Source of the DNA: Agathobaculum ammoniilyticum
GTDB taxonomy: Bacteria > Bacillota > Clostridia > Oscillospirales > Butyricicoccaceae
NCBI RefSeq assembly: GCF_025567315.1
Contig: NZ_JAOQJE010000001.1
Coordinates: 310,001-374,000, forward strand
DNA: 64,000 nt
Reading direction: 5' to 3'
The notes under the pieces are model-generated. The model ran no database searches. It saw only the letters and a program-made list of their open reading frames with translations, and was not told where the DNA came from. The position numbers and the translations under genes are program-made. Shown piece after piece: positions 24,756 to 33,958 of this stretch (position 1 is its first letter; each line of letters begins with the position of its first letter).

Positions 24756-24976
24756 GGCCTCCTCCTCGTCTTTTTCCTCTTTGTTTAATCTGTACAGGTA
24801 TCTTACGCGCGGGCGGTCCGTATTTTTCAGAATCCGCAAAGCGCCCGCTTCTTCCCTTTCCGTCGCATTGTCCGATTTCTTCATTTTTTGTATGATACCA
24901 CCCAAAACCAGCCTTCGGGATACGACAAAATTTTTCCGGTTTTTTTCAATTGGGTAGAGAAATCGGAAAGGAATTA

Positions 24977-24985
24977 TGCTATACT
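24977..24985 (+). promoter_or_regulatory. Extended -10 promoter of dapF-pyrG-dapL
   Basis: TGC-TATACT is an extended -10 element. No convincing -35 box lies at 17 bases. A ~70-base leader precedes the dapF start. Confidence 0.45.
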
Positions 24986-25060
24986 AAATTACATATGGGT
25001 TGCGGTGCGTGAAACGCGTATGCACGCCTCGAAAAATGATCTTCAAGGAGGGGAAACCGC

Positions 25061-25906
25061 GTGAAGCTGTCTTTTACCAAAATGCACGGCTGCGGCAATC
25101 ATTATATTTATTTCAACTGCTTCGACCAGGCTGTACCCGATCCGGAGGCGCTTTCCATCCGGCTGAGCGAGCCGCATTTCGGCATCGGTGGCGATGGTAT
25201 CATCCTGATATCTCCATCCGACCGGGCAGACGCGCAGATGCGGATTTTCAACGCGGACGGTTCGGAGGGCCGGATGTGCGGAAACGGCATCCGCTGCGTC
25301 GGCAAATACCTGTATGACAACGGCATGGTAAACGGACGGACAGCGGTCACGGTTGATACGCTTTCCGGTGTCAAAAGGCTCGAACTCGACGTTCGGGACG
25401 GCAGGGTTCAGTCTGTCCGCGTGGATATGGGCGCCGCCATTCTCCTGCCGCGCGATATACCGGCCGATTTCGAAGGCGATTCCGTCGTCGGCGCGCCGCT
25501 TGTGGTGGATGAAAGGGTTTATCACGTCACCTGTGTCTCCATGGGCAATCCGCACTGCGTAATCTTCCTGTCCGAGGATATCGATAGTCTCGACCTCGCG
25601 CGGATCGGACCCAAATTCGAGCATCACCCGCTCTTCCCTGCGCGCATCAACACGGAATTTGTCAATATCCAATCCGATGGCAGCCTGAAAATGCGCGTGT
25701 GGGAGCGCGGCTCGGGCGAAACTTGGGCCTGCGGCACCGGCGCGTGCGCCGTGGGCGTCGCGGCCTGCCTTACAGGGCGCGCGGAAAAAGGCAGCGATAT
25801 CACCGTCCGCCTGCGCGGCGGTGATCTGAACATTCAATATACCGACGAAACCGTGTTCATGACGGGCGCGGCAACCACAATTTTTGAGGGGGAAATCGAG
25901 ATATGA
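25061..25906 (+). CDS. dapF: Diaminopimelate epimerase
   Basis: A 281-residue PLP-independent epimerase converting LL- to meso-diaminopimelate for lysine and peptidoglycan. The two catalytic cysteines appear in NADGSEGRMCGNGIRC and in WACGTGACAVG. The start codon is GTG at 25061, with AAGGAGGGG 7 bases upstream. The stop overlaps pyrG by four bases (ATGA). dapL lies two genes downstream, so both steps of the DapL-route end are encoded together. Confidence 0.95.
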   Translation: MKLSFTKMHGCGNHYIYFNCFDQAVPDPEALSIRLSEPHFGIGGDGIILISPSDRADAQMRIFNADGSEGRMCGNGIRCVGKYLYDNGMVNGRTAVTVDTLSGVKRLELDVRDGRVQSVRVDMGAAILLPRDIPADFEGDSVVGAPLVVDERVYHVTCVSMGNPHCVIFLSEDIDSLDLARIGPKFEHHPLFPARINTEFVNIQSDGSLKMRVWERGSGETWACGTGACAVGVAACLTGRAEKGSDITVRLRGGDLNIQYTDETVFMTGAATTIFEGEIEI

Positions 25907-27516
25907 CAAAGTACATCTTCGTAACCGGCGGCGTTGTTTCTGGTCTGGGCAAGGGCATCACGGCCGCGTCGCTGGGACGCCTGCTGAAAAGCCGCGGCCT
26001 CAAGGTGGCCGCGCAGAAGCTCGACCCCTACATCAACGTCGACCCGGGTACGATGAGCCCGTTCCAGCATGGCGAGGTCTATGTAACGGACGATGGTGCG
26101 GAAACCGATCTCGACCTCGGCCACTATGAACGCTTTATCGACGAGGACTTGAACAAATTCTCCAACCTGACCACCGGCAAGGTCTACTGGAACGTGCTCA
26201 ACAAGGAGCGCGCCGGGGAATACCTGGGCGAAACCGTGCAGGTCATCCCCCATATTACCAATGAGATCAAGTCTTTCATTTATTCGGTCGGCAAGAAGAC
26301 CTCGGCCGACGTTGTCATCACCGAGATCGGAGGTACAACCGGCGATATCGAATCCCAGCCGTTCCTTGAGGCGATCCGCCAAGTCGCGACCGAGGTCGGC
26401 CGCCGCAACTGCCTGTTTATCCATGTAACGCTCGTCCCCTACATCTCCGGCTCGAACGAGCCGAAAAGCAAGCCCACCCAGCATTCGGTCAAGGAGCTGC
26501 GCGGCCTCGGCATTTCCCCGGATATTATCGTAGCGCGCGTCGATCAGCCTATGGATGACGACATCAAAAGGAAGATCTCCATGTTCTGCACCGTGCCGGA
26601 GGACTGCGTAATTGAAAACCGTACGCTTCCCGTACTGTATCAGGCGCCCATGATGCTGGAGGAAAGCCACCTGTCCGATATCGTCTGCCGCGAGCTGGCC
26701 ATCGGCGCGCCCAAGGGCGACATGAGCGAGTGGGTCGCCATGCTCGAGCGCATCGCAGCGCGCAAGGCGCATGTCCGGATCGCGCTGGTCGGCAAATACG
26801 TTAAGCTGCACGACGCATACCTGTCCGTTGCGGAAGCCCTGCAGCACGGTGGCTATGAAAATGAATGCTTTGTCGATATTGAATGGGTGGATTCGGAGGA
26901 GATCAACGACTCGACCGTGGACAAGCTGCTCGGCGAGGTCGACGGCGTCATCCTCCCCGGCGGCTTCGGCCCGCGCGGCATTGAGGGCATGATCTGCGCC
27001 GCCAATTATGCGCGCACACAGGGCATCCCCTATTTCGGCATCTGTCTGGGCATGCAGATTGCGGTCATGAGCTATGCGCGCAACGTGCTGGGCTTTGAAG
27101 ACGCTAATTCGAGCGAGTTTGATCCGGATTCCACGCATCCGGTCATCGACCTGATGGAAAGTCAGCAGGGCGTTTCCAAAAAAGGCGGTACGATGCGTCT
27201 GGGCGCTTATCCATGTAAAATTCGTCCGGACACCATCATGTCTGCGGCCTATGGCACGGAAATGATTTCCGAGCGCCACCGCCACCGTTATGAATTCAAT
27301 AATAATTTCCGTGAGCAGATCGAAAAACAGGGTATGCTGATTACAGGCACCTCGCCCACCGGCGAGCTGGTTGAAACAGTCGAGATCCCAAACCATCCGT
27401 TCTATATCGGCGTACAGTTCCACCCCGAATTCAAGTCCCGCCCCAACCGCGCGCATCCGCTGTTCAAGGCGTTTGTTGCAGCATCGCTGGAAAGGAGCAA
27501 AAAACATGCAGATTAA
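25903..27516 (+). CDS. pyrG: CTP synthase
   Basis: A 537-residue enzyme that aminates UTP to CTP with glutamine and ATP. The N-terminal synthetase domain starts KYIFVTGGVVSGLGKGI (P-loop). The C-terminal class I glutamine amidotransferase has the nucleophile in FGICLGMQ and the histidine and glutamate in VQFHPEF. Full length. It overlaps dapF upstream and dapL downstream, so it is fixed in this operon rather than having a separate attenuated leader. Confidence 0.97.
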   Translation: MTKYIFVTGGVVSGLGKGITAASLGRLLKSRGLKVAAQKLDPYINVDPGTMSPFQHGEVYVTDDGAETDLDLGHYERFIDEDLNKFSNLTTGKVYWNVLNKERAGEYLGETVQVIPHITNEIKSFIYSVGKKTSADVVITEIGGTTGDIESQPFLEAIRQVATEVGRRNCLFIHVTLVPYISGSNEPKSKPTQHSVKELRGLGISPDIIVARVDQPMDDDIKRKISMFCTVPEDCVIENRTLPVLYQAPMMLEESHLSDIVCRELAIGAPKGDMSEWVAMLERIAARKAHVRIALVGKYVKLHDAYLSVAEALQHGGYENECFVDIEWVDSEEINDSTVDKLLGEVDGVILPGGFGPRGIEGMICAANYARTQGIPYFGICLGMQIAVMSYARNVLGFEDANSSEFDPDSTHPVIDLMESQQGVSKKGGTMRLGAYPCKIRPDTIMSAAYGTEMISERHRHRYEFNNNFREQIEKQGMLITGTSPTGELVETVEIPNHPFYIGVQFHPEFKSRPNRAHPLFKAFVAASLERSKKHAD

Positions 27517-28681
27517 TCAAAATTTTGACAATATCGCGCAGAGCTATCTGTTTTCCACCGTAGCCAAAAAGCAGCGCGAATTTCAGGCCGCCCATCCGGA
27601 AGCGGATGTGATCAAGCTGTCCATCGGAGATGTAACCCGTCCCCTGGTTCCTGCTGTGATCGACGCGCTGCACGCGGCGGTCGAGGATCAGGCCCGGCAG
27701 GAAACCTTCCACGGCTATGGCGACGAGCAGGGCTACAGCTTTCTGCACGAAGCGCTGGCCGGCTATTACCGGACGCATGGCGTTTCGCTTGATACCGATG
27801 AAATCTTTATTTCGGACGGCGCAAAAAGTGATCTCGGCAATATCCTCGACCTGTTCAGCGCAGATAATACCGTCCTGGTTCCCGATCCGGTCTATCCCGT
27901 CTATGTCGATACCAATGTCATGGCCGGCCGCAAGGTGATTTTTGCGGACGCCAACGCGGGAAACGGCTTCCTCCCGCTGCCGGATGCCGGCACAGCGTGT
28001 GATATCATCTATATCTGCTCCCCGAACAACCCGACCGGCGCCGCATATGACCGTGCCGGACTTCAGGCATGGGTGGAGTACGCCAACGCGCAGCATGCTG
28101 TTATCCTATATGATGCGGCTTACGAATGCTTTATCGAAGACACCGGTCTCCCCCGCTCCATTTATGAGATCGAGGGTGCCAAAACCTGTGCGGTCGAGTT
28201 CTGTTCGTTCTCCAAAATGGCCGGCTTCACCGGAACGCGCTGTGGCTGGACGATCGTCCCTAAGGCTTTGGCTGATGGAAAACTCAACAAAATGTGGCTG
28301 CGCCGCCAGACCACAAAATTCAACGGCGTACCCTATATCGTACAGAAAGGTGCGGCGGCCTGCTTTACCGAAGCGGGCATGCAGCAGATTCGGGAAACGC
28401 TCGGCTATTATAAGCAGAATGCCAAAGTGCTCAGCGAAACGCTCGATTCGCTCGGCATCTGGTACACGGGCGGTAAAAACAGCCCATATCTCTGGCTGAA
28501 ATGCCCGAATAGCATGGATAGCTGGACGTTCTTTGACTACCTGCTGGAACACGCCCATGTGGTCGGCACGCCCGGCGCCGGCTTTGGCAAGAACGGCGAC
28601 GGTTTCTTCCGCCTGACCGCGTTCGGCGACCAGCAGCGAACGGTTGAGGCGGCAGAGCGCCTGAAAAAGCTGCTTGGATAA
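27506..28681 (+). CDS. dapL: LL-diaminopimelate aminotransferase
   Basis: A 391-residue fold-type I PLP enzyme. It makes LL-diaminopimelate directly from tetrahydrodipicolinate, bypassing succinylated or acetylated intermediates. Evidence: SIGDVTRPLVPAVIDAL and HGYGDEQGYSFLHEAL near the N-terminus, DGAKSDLGNI, SPNNPTGAAYD, and the PLP lysine in SFSKMAGFTGTRCGW. The start overlaps the end of pyrG, with GGAAAGGAG upstream. Linkage with dapF supports DapL over a general aspartate aminotransferase. Confidence 0.92.
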   Translation: MQINQNFDNIAQSYLFSTVAKKQREFQAAHPEADVIKLSIGDVTRPLVPAVIDALHAAVEDQARQETFHGYGDEQGYSFLHEALAGYYRTHGVSLDTDEIFISDGAKSDLGNILDLFSADNTVLVPDPVYPVYVDTNVMAGRKVIFADANAGNGFLPLPDAGTACDIIYICSPNNPTGAAYDRAGLQAWVEYANAQHAVILYDAAYECFIEDTGLPRSIYEIEGAKTCAVEFCSFSKMAGFTGTRCGWTIVPKALADGKLNKMWLRRQTTKFNGVPYIVQKGAAACFTEAGMQQIRETLGYYKQNAKVLSETLDSLGIWYTGGKNSPYLWLKCPNSMDSWTFFDYLLEHAHVVGTPGAGFGKNGDGFFRLTAFGDQQRTVEAAERLKKLLG

Positions 28682-28686
28682 GATAA

Positions 28687-28716
28687 AAAGGGCTGTCTCT
28701 TCGGAGTCAGTCCTTT
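28687..28716 (+). terminator. Probable terminator after dapL
   Basis: A 13-base stem with one mismatch (AAAGGGCTGTCTC and GAGTCAGTCCTTT) around TTCG. The following T run is weak, so readthrough into the comFC-like gene is possible. Confidence 0.5.
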
Positions 28717-28738
28717 ATCCTTTGATCGGAGGGGTGTT

Positions 28739-29398
28739 ATGGGTCTTATTTTTACAAAAACCTGTGTACTTTGCTGCAAAACCTTGGATGCTGACGCTGG
28801 GAAAGCCGCCATGCTTTGTCCTGCCTGCGCAAAGGCCGTGCGGGAGCAGTACCGATGCACCGAGCGGTTCCAGATCGACGGAGCCGATGATGCCGCCGCA
28901 CCGCTTCTTTACACCGGTGCGGTCGCGGACGCGGTCAAGCGTTTCAAATTCAAGCACCGCCAGCACTATGCAGACTGGTTCGCCGCGCAGACCCTGCCGG
29001 TCTTAGCGGAGCGACTGGACACCTGGATGCCTGATCTTGTCACATTTATCCCCATCGGTGTGCTCCACTGGTACCAGCGCGGCTATAACCAGGCGGAGCT
29101 GCTCGCGCAGCGGATCGCCGCCCCGTTTTCGCTTTCCTGTGCCGCCACGCTGTGGAAGCGGCCGTTTACCCCCAAGCAGTCTGGCCGAAAGGACGCGGCG
29201 GCGCGGGAGAAGAACGCGAAACGCGCTCTGTGGATACGCGCCGGCATCGACCTTTCCGGTAAATCCGTTGTCCTTGTAGACGATATTATCACAACCGGTT
29301 CGACGGCTGCCGCGGCGGTCAAGCTGCTGCGCGAAATGGGCGCGACGCATGTTTATGTGCTTGCCCCTACCAGAACGCCGTCCGGCCGCAGAGATTAA
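28739..29398 (+). CDS. comFC: ComF-family phosphoribosyltransferase-like protein
   Basis: A 219-residue protein. An N-terminal zinc-ribbon has paired cysteines (CVLCCKT and CPAC). The C-terminal phosphoribosyltransferase domain ends with VVLVDDIITTGSTAAAA, the PRPP-binding loop. ComFC proteins support DNA uptake or recombination in competent bacteria, but are found in many species not known to be competent. comFA is not adjacent. ATG at 28739 with GGAGGGG upstream. Confidence 0.88.
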   Translation: MGLIFTKTCVLCCKTLDADAGKAAMLCPACAKAVREQYRCTERFQIDGADDAAAPLLYTGAVADAVKRFKFKHRQHYADWFAAQTLPVLAERLDTWMPDLVTFIPIGVLHWYQRGYNQAELLAQRIAAPFSLSCAATLWKRPFTPKQSGRKDAAAREKNAKRALWIRAGIDLSGKSVVLVDDIITTGSTAAAAVKLLREMGATHVYVLAPTRTPSGRRD

Positions 29399-29437
29399 AA
29401 AAGCAGGGAGATGGTGCTACCATCCTCCCTGCTTTTT
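29398..29437. terminator. Bidirectional terminator between comFC and the degV-like gene
   Basis: Arms AAAAAGCAGGGAG and CTCCCTGCTTTTT with ATGG/CCAT inside, flanked by A and T runs. Confidence 0.85.
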
Positions 29438-29442
29438 CCATT

Positions 29443-30330
29443 TCAGTCGTCCCGCTCATCTCCCCAGAAAAACAGCGCAACCGTCCCTGGGCCGGTATGC
29501 GCACCGATTACTGTGCCGATACTGTTTATGGAGACCCTGCCGTTCAGATGCGGGAATCGCGCCTCTACCATATCCGCTACCGCGCGCGCATCTTCCATGC
29601 ATGCGGACTGCGAAATAAAGCATTTTCCGCTGTAATCCAGTCCATTTTCCGCATGCTGCTCCATCATTTTAACAATTTCGGAAACGACCGCTTTTTTGCC
29701 CCGTATTTTCTTCCGAGGAACCAGACGGCCCTCAAAATCCACGTTGAGCAGCGGACAAATCCCCAGCAGCGTGCCAAAGGTTGCTGCAGCGGGCGAAATT
29801 CGGCCACCGCGCTTAAAGCTGGTCAGGTCGGTCGCAAAAAACCAGTGGTGGAGCCGGAGCTTGTTCTGTTCCACCCATGTGTGCAATTCATCAAGCGACA
29901 TACCCGCGTCGCGCTTATCGCAGGCCGCATCCACCAGCAGCCCATAGCCGGAGGATGCCGCCAGCGTATCCACCACATAAATCTTCCGTTCCGGATATTT
30001 CTCCCGCATTTCTTCGGCCGCAATACAGGCGGACGCGCAGGAGCCTGACAGTCCGCTAGAAAATGACAGATGCAGGATGTCTTTCCCCTCCTGCAGCAGC
30101 GGTTCGAACAGCCGCTTGTATTCCTCCACATTTACCTGCGCCGTGGTGGGCTGCGCCCCCGCGGCTATTTTTGCAAAATACTCCTCATAGGGTATGGTTT
30201 TGCCGAGATCGTCCAGGTAATCTTCCCCCTCCAACTGAAAATGAAAGCTGGCGAAGGGTACCTGCCTCATCCGAAAGAATTCGGCGGGCAGATCTGCTGT
30301 CGAACAGCAGGTAAGCGCATATGAAACCAT
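29443..30330 (-). CDS. DegV-family fatty-acid-binding protein
   Basis: A 295-residue protein beginning VSYALTCCSTADLPAEFF, with QVNVEEYKRLFEPLL, LHLSFSSGLSGSCASA and SFKRGGRISPAAATFGTLL. These are the core DegV motifs (T.DLP, SS.LSGT.., L..GGRIS). DegV (FakB-type) proteins bind fatty acids, and those that work with FakA supply lipid synthesis. Length is normal. No FakA-like kinase is nearby. An extended -10 (TGG-TATACT) lies at 30364-30372. Confidence 0.88.
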   Translation of the reverse strand: MVSYALTCCSTADLPAEFFRMRQVPFASFHFQLEGEDYLDDLGKTIPYEEYFAKIAAGAQPTTAQVNVEEYKRLFEPLLQEGKDILHLSFSSGLSGSCASACIAAEEMREKYPERKIYVVDTLAASSGYGLLVDAACDKRDAGMSLDELHTWVEQNKLRLHHWFFATDLTSFKRGGRISPAAATFGTLLGICPLLNVDFEGRLVPRKKIRGKKAVVSEIVKMMEQHAENGLDYSGKCFISQSACMEDARAVADMVEARFPHLNGRVSINSIGTVIGAHTGPGTVALFFWGDERDD

Positions 30331-30469
30331 AAAACATTCCTCATCATTCCATCATTTGTTTCCAGTATACCATGAAACCGCTTTTCTGAAAAGGCATATA
30401 CCGTAAAACGTCGACGCCTTGAAAGGCGGCAGAAAACCCGTTTCGGGAACGGTCCAGACATTTCTTTTC

Positions 30470-30498
30470 TTGACCTTTTCCCCCATCCATGTTATCTT
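30470..30498 (+). promoter_or_regulatory. Promoter in front of selD
   Basis: TTGACC (30470-30475), 17 bases, TATCTT (30493-30498). The predicted start is at about 30505. Confidence 0.5.
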
Positions 30499-30525
30499 TT
30501 GATTAGGATAACGCACGCAGGCACC

Positions 30526-30557
30526 GCGATTGAAGCACGCTTTCAATCGCTTTTTTT
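30526..30557 (+). terminator. Terminator-like hairpin directly upstream of selD
   Basis: Perfect nine-base arms GCGATTGAA/TTCAATCGC around a 7-base loop, followed by seven T. It lies between the candidate promoter and the selD ribosome site (AAGGAG at 30567-30572). No plus-strand gene precedes it, so it is either an attenuator or the end of a very short RNA. Confidence 0.7.
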
Positions 30558-30580
30558 CTGCAAAGCAAGGAGCTGCCGCT

Positions 30581-31618
30581 ATGGAAGAAAATATTAAATG
30601 GACCAAACTTACTCGTTGCGCAGGCTGCGGCGCCAAGGTCGGCGCCGGTATTTTGGCACAGTTGCTCGACGGCATAGAGGTCCACCGCGATCCTGATCTG
30701 CTGGTGGGCTTTGACAAAAGCGATGACGCCTCGGTTTACCGGCTGTCGGACGAGCTTGCGCTGGTGCAGACCGTGGACTTTTTTCCACCCATTGCGGACG
30801 ATCCGTTTCTGTTTGGCCAGATTGCGGCCGCCAACGCCCTGTCTGACATTTACGCCATGGGCGGCGAACCAAAGCTCGCGCTTAACCTGCTCTGTATACC
30901 GGAGAAGATGCCCCAGAGCGCGGTCCATGCGCTTCTCAGGGGCGGCTATGGCAAGGTATATGAAGCCGGCGCGCTCATCACCGGCGGACACAGTATTTTG
31001 GATGAGGAGCCAAAATACGGCCTGTCCGTCACTGGCTTTGTCCATCCCGAGCGGCTGCTGACAAACGCAGGGGCAAGGCCGGGGGATATTATGTTTCTGA
31101 CCAAGCCCCTCGGAACCGGCGTCCTCACTACCGCCGCCAAAGCGGAGCTTTGTCCCCCTGCCGCGCTCGCGCAGGCCTATCGCCTGATGGCAACCCTGAA
31201 CAAAGCCGCGCGCGATATCATGGTGCGGTATCGCGTCCATGCCTGCACGGATGTAACCGGCTTCGGCCTTCTCGGCCATGCGGTTGAAATGGCGCAGGCA
31301 AGCGGGGTTGCGCTGACGCTTGACGCAAAAGGGTTCGACCTGCTGCCCGAAGCCCTCGCGCTGGCGCGCACCGGCATCCTGCCGGAAGGGATGTATCGCA
31401 ACCGCACCTTTGCCCAGCCCTTTGTCGATGCGGGACAGACCGAGCTGGCTGTACAGGACCTGCTGTATGACCCGCAGACCTCCGGCGGGCTGCTGATCGC
31501 CGTCGATCCGGCGGACGCGGACGCGCTTTGGGACGAGTTGCGGCCATCCGTACCCAGCGCGCAGCGTATCGGCAAAGCGGCCGACTATACCGGAGGCGCA
31601 AGAATCATCCTGCGCTGA
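30581..31618 (+). CDS. selD: Selenide, water dikinase (selenophosphate synthetase)
   Basis: A 345-residue enzyme making selenophosphate from selenide and ATP. The N-terminus KLTRCAGCGAKVG carries the catalytic Cys (residue 16) and Lys (19), matching E. coli Cys17 and Lys20; the second cysteine two residues later in E. coli is Ala here. DKSDDASVYRL, TVDFFPPIADDP and ANALSDIYAMGG are the metal/ATP motifs. The start was set at 30581 because AAGGAG is eight bases upstream; an earlier in-frame ATG lies inside the terminator hairpin. It opens the selenium/molybdenum locus, and its 3' end overlaps the convergent desulfurase gene by 14 bases. Confidence 0.96.
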   Translation: MEENIKWTKLTRCAGCGAKVGAGILAQLLDGIEVHRDPDLLVGFDKSDDASVYRLSDELALVQTVDFFPPIADDPFLFGQIAAANALSDIYAMGGEPKLALNLLCIPEKMPQSAVHALLRGGYGKVYEAGALITGGHSILDEEPKYGLSVTGFVHPERLLTNAGARPGDIMFLTKPLGTGVLTTAAKAELCPPAALAQAYRLMATLNKAARDIMVRYRVHACTDVTGFGLLGHAVEMAQASGVALTLDAKGFDLLPEALALARTGILPEGMYRNRTFAQPFVDAGQTELAVQDLLYDPQTSGGLLIAVDPADADALWDELRPSVPSAQRIGKAADYTGGARIILR

Positions 31619-32756
31619 CCGCGGCAATGGCTTCCAGCGCACGCCCGACCTCTTCTTCGGTCGTGAACCAACCGAAAGACAGCCGCACGCTTCCTCTTGG
31701 GAACGTGCCAAGCGTTTTATGAGCGGATGGCGCACAGTGCAAACCGCAGCGTGTCAAAATTCCATATTCGCACTCCAGCCGGTACGCCGCTTCCGCATTA
31801 TCTTTTCCAGGGAAATCTAGGCTGAATACCCCTACCCGCCCCGCGGCGGTTCGGGGGCCGTACAGCACGACGCCCGGCACTCTCTGCAAGCCGTCCAGGA
31901 ACTGTTCGGCCAGCACCCTGTCATGTGCGGCGACCGTCTCCACCGTAACGCCCTGCAGGTATTCCAGCGCCGCTTCCCAGCCGTAAATCCCCGGCACATT
32001 CGGTGTTCCCGACTCAAACCGGTCGGGCATATAACTTGGCTGTTCCTCGCTGTCTGACGCGCTTCCCGTCCCACCGGAAACAAATGGTTCCAGAGCCGCC
32101 GCGAAATCCGGCCGCAGAATCAGCGCCCCGATGCCCTGCGGCCCCATCAGGCCCTTATGCCCGGGAACGGATAGCGCCGCAAGCCCCAGCCTGCCGAAAT
32201 CAATCGGCAGGTGTCCGGCCGTCTGCGCGGCATCCAGCGCAAACGGAACACCATGCGCAGCGCAGACCTGTCCCGCCCTTTCGGCGTCCTGCACCGTGCC
32301 GGAAACGTTGGAGGCGTGGCAAAGCAGCACCAGCCTCGTATCCGGCCGCAGCATCCGCTCCAGCGCCCGCAGGTCAAGGCATCCCTCCGCGTCGCACGGC
32401 ACGCGCTCAAACCGCACGCCGTGCTGCGACATCTGCTGTAGCGGACGCATGACCGCGTTGTGCTCCATCGCGGAAACCAGACAGTGATCGCCCGGGCGCA
32501 GCGCGCCGTGCAGCAGCATATTCAGCCCCCAAGTATTGCCGGGCGTCAGCACCACATGCGCAGGGTCGGGAAAAGAGAACAGCGCACCCAGCCTTTGCCG
32601 CAGGCGCAGCGCGACCATACCCGCCTCCTGCGCGGCGCCATAGGACGACCGGTTGACCGTCGCGCCCACGGTTTCCACATATTCCTGCATCCGTTTCCCT
32701 ACCGCCGGCGGTTTGGGGAACGACGTCGCGGCATGATCCAGATATATGGTTCTCAT
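31605..32756 (-). CDS. Cysteine desulfurase-like PLP enzyme (EF2568/TIGR01977 type)
   Basis: A 383-residue class V aminotransferase-fold enzyme. MRTIYLDHAATSFPKPPAV is the typical start. The PLP lysine lies in SVPGHKGLMGPQG, and the catalytic cysteine in RCGLHCAPSAHKTLG. This corresponds to the EF2568-like family found beside selenium-dependent molybdenum hydroxylase genes. It probably releases selenium (or sulfur) from selenocysteine/cysteine for SelD or for cofactor modification; that role is inferred from context. The ATG at 32756 has GGAGGG six bases upstream. Convergent with selD. Confidence 0.9.
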   Translation of the reverse strand: MRTIYLDHAATSFPKPPAVGKRMQEYVETVGATVNRSSYGAAQEAGMVALRLRQRLGALFSFPDPAHVVLTPGNTWGLNMLLHGALRPGDHCLVSAMEHNAVMRPLQQMSQHGVRFERVPCDAEGCLDLRALERMLRPDTRLVLLCHASNVSGTVQDAERAGQVCAAHGVPFALDAAQTAGHLPIDFGRLGLAALSVPGHKGLMGPQGIGALILRPDFAAALEPFVSGGTGSASDSEEQPSYMPDRFESGTPNVPGIYGWEAALEYLQGVTVETVAAHDRVLAEQFLDGLQRVPGVVLYGPRTAAGRVGVFSLDFPGKDNAEAAYRLECEYGILTRCGLHCAPSAHKTLGTFPRGSVRLSFGWFTTEEEVGRALEAIAAVSAG

Positions 32757-32863
32757 CGGCATCCCTCCATTGCCCTCTCTGTACAGGGCTCTGTTTTGAC
32801 CAGTGTAGCACAGCCTGCAGCAAAAGTAAAATTTCGACCTCATTTTATTAAAGGAGATTCCCT

Positions 32864-33958
32864 ATGAGCAAACACCACCGTCTCATCCTTCTGGCCGGTT
32901 TTATCACCGGCCTCGCTGCGCTGGGGCTTACCGCAGCAGGCAATCCCGCCAATATGGGCTTCTGCATCGCCTGCTTCCTGCGTGATATCGCGGGCGGGCT
33001 TGGTATGCACAGCGCCGCAAAGGTCCAATACATACGCCCGGAAATAATCGGGCTCGTACTGGGCGCGCTCCTGTCCGCCACGGCCGGCCGTGAATTCGAG
33101 GCGCGCGCCGGTTCCGCGCCCGCGCTGCGCTTTGTACTGGGTATGATTGTCATGGTCGGAGCGCTCGCTTTCCTCGGCTGCCCGCTCCGCATGGTGCTTC
33201 GGCTGGCCGGGGGCGACCTTACCGCCGTTTCCGGCTTTGCCGGCTTCGCGCTCGGCATCGGCATCGGTGTGTTGTGCCTGAAAAAAGGATTTTCCCTGGG
33301 CCGCGCCTATAAAGTAAAGCGGTCTAACGGCTTCGTCCTGCCCTGTTTTATGGCCGCCCTTCTTGTCCTTCTGCTTGCCGTACCTTCTGTGCTGCGCTTC
33401 TCCGAGGAAGGGCCGGGCGCGAGCCATGCCTACTGGCTGGTTTCCCTCGCCGGCGGGCTGATCGTCGGCGGGCTGGCGCAGAAAAGCCGGCTGTGTATGG
33501 CAGGCGGCATCCGCGACATATTCCTGTTCCGCGACTTCCATTTAGTGAGCGGCTTTGCGGCGATCTTCGCCACCGTGCTGATCGGCAACCTGCTGCTGGG
33601 CGGATTCCATCCCACGCTTGCCGTGCAGCCGATTGCCCATCATGATTATCTGTGGAACCTGCTCGGGATGGCAGCGGTCGGCTGGGGCGCTGTTCTTCTG
33701 GGCGGATGCCCGCTCCGCCAGCTCATTTTGGCCGGAGAAGGCAACGGGGACAGCGCGGTTACCGTATTCGGCATGCTGACCGGCGCGGCGCTCTCCCACA
33801 ATTTCGGCATGGCCGGCAACGCGGATGCCATGACGGGCGGCGCCTTTGTCGCTGGAGGTGTGGGAACGCCCGGACAGATCGGGATACTGATCGGCCTGAT
33901 CCTGCTGTTTATCATATCCGTCGTGAATCTGCACAAGGAGGAAAAAAACAATGGTTGA
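32864..33958 (+). CDS. yedE: YedE-type putative selenium transporter
   Basis: A 364-residue membrane protein with about ten helices in two repeats. Each half carries a small-residue motif with cysteine: MGFCIACFLRDIAGGLGM / FLGCPLRMVLRLAGGD and RLCMAGGIRDIFLFRD / LLGGCPLRQLILAGEGNGD. These match the YeeE/YedE (DUF395) fold and the seleno_YedE subfamily that travels with selD and YedF. It probably imports a selenium compound; transport has not been shown by this sequence. It overlaps the TusA-like gene by eight bases. Confidence 0.9.
   Translation: MSKHHRLILLAGFITGLAALGLTAAGNPANMGFCIACFLRDIAGGLGMHSAAKVQYIRPEIIGLVLGALLSATAGREFEARAGSAPALRFVLGMIVMVGALAFLGCPLRMVLRLAGGDLTAVSGFAGFALGIGIGVLCLKKGFSLGRAYKVKRSNGFVLPCFMAALLVLLLAVPSVLRFSEEGPGASHAYWLVSLAGGLIVGGLAQKSRLCMAGGIRDIFLFRDFHLVSGFAAIFATVLIGNLLLGGFHPTLAVQPIAHHDYLWNLLGMAAVGWGAVLLGGCPLRQLILAGEGNGDSAVTVFGMLTGAALSHNFGMAGNADAMTGGAFVAGGVGTPGQIGILIGLILLFIISVVNLHKEEKNNG

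Noticed and set aside
25834..27507. A 557-codon open frame on the minus strand
   Set aside because: It is the antisense shadow of pyrG, which is a certain gene.
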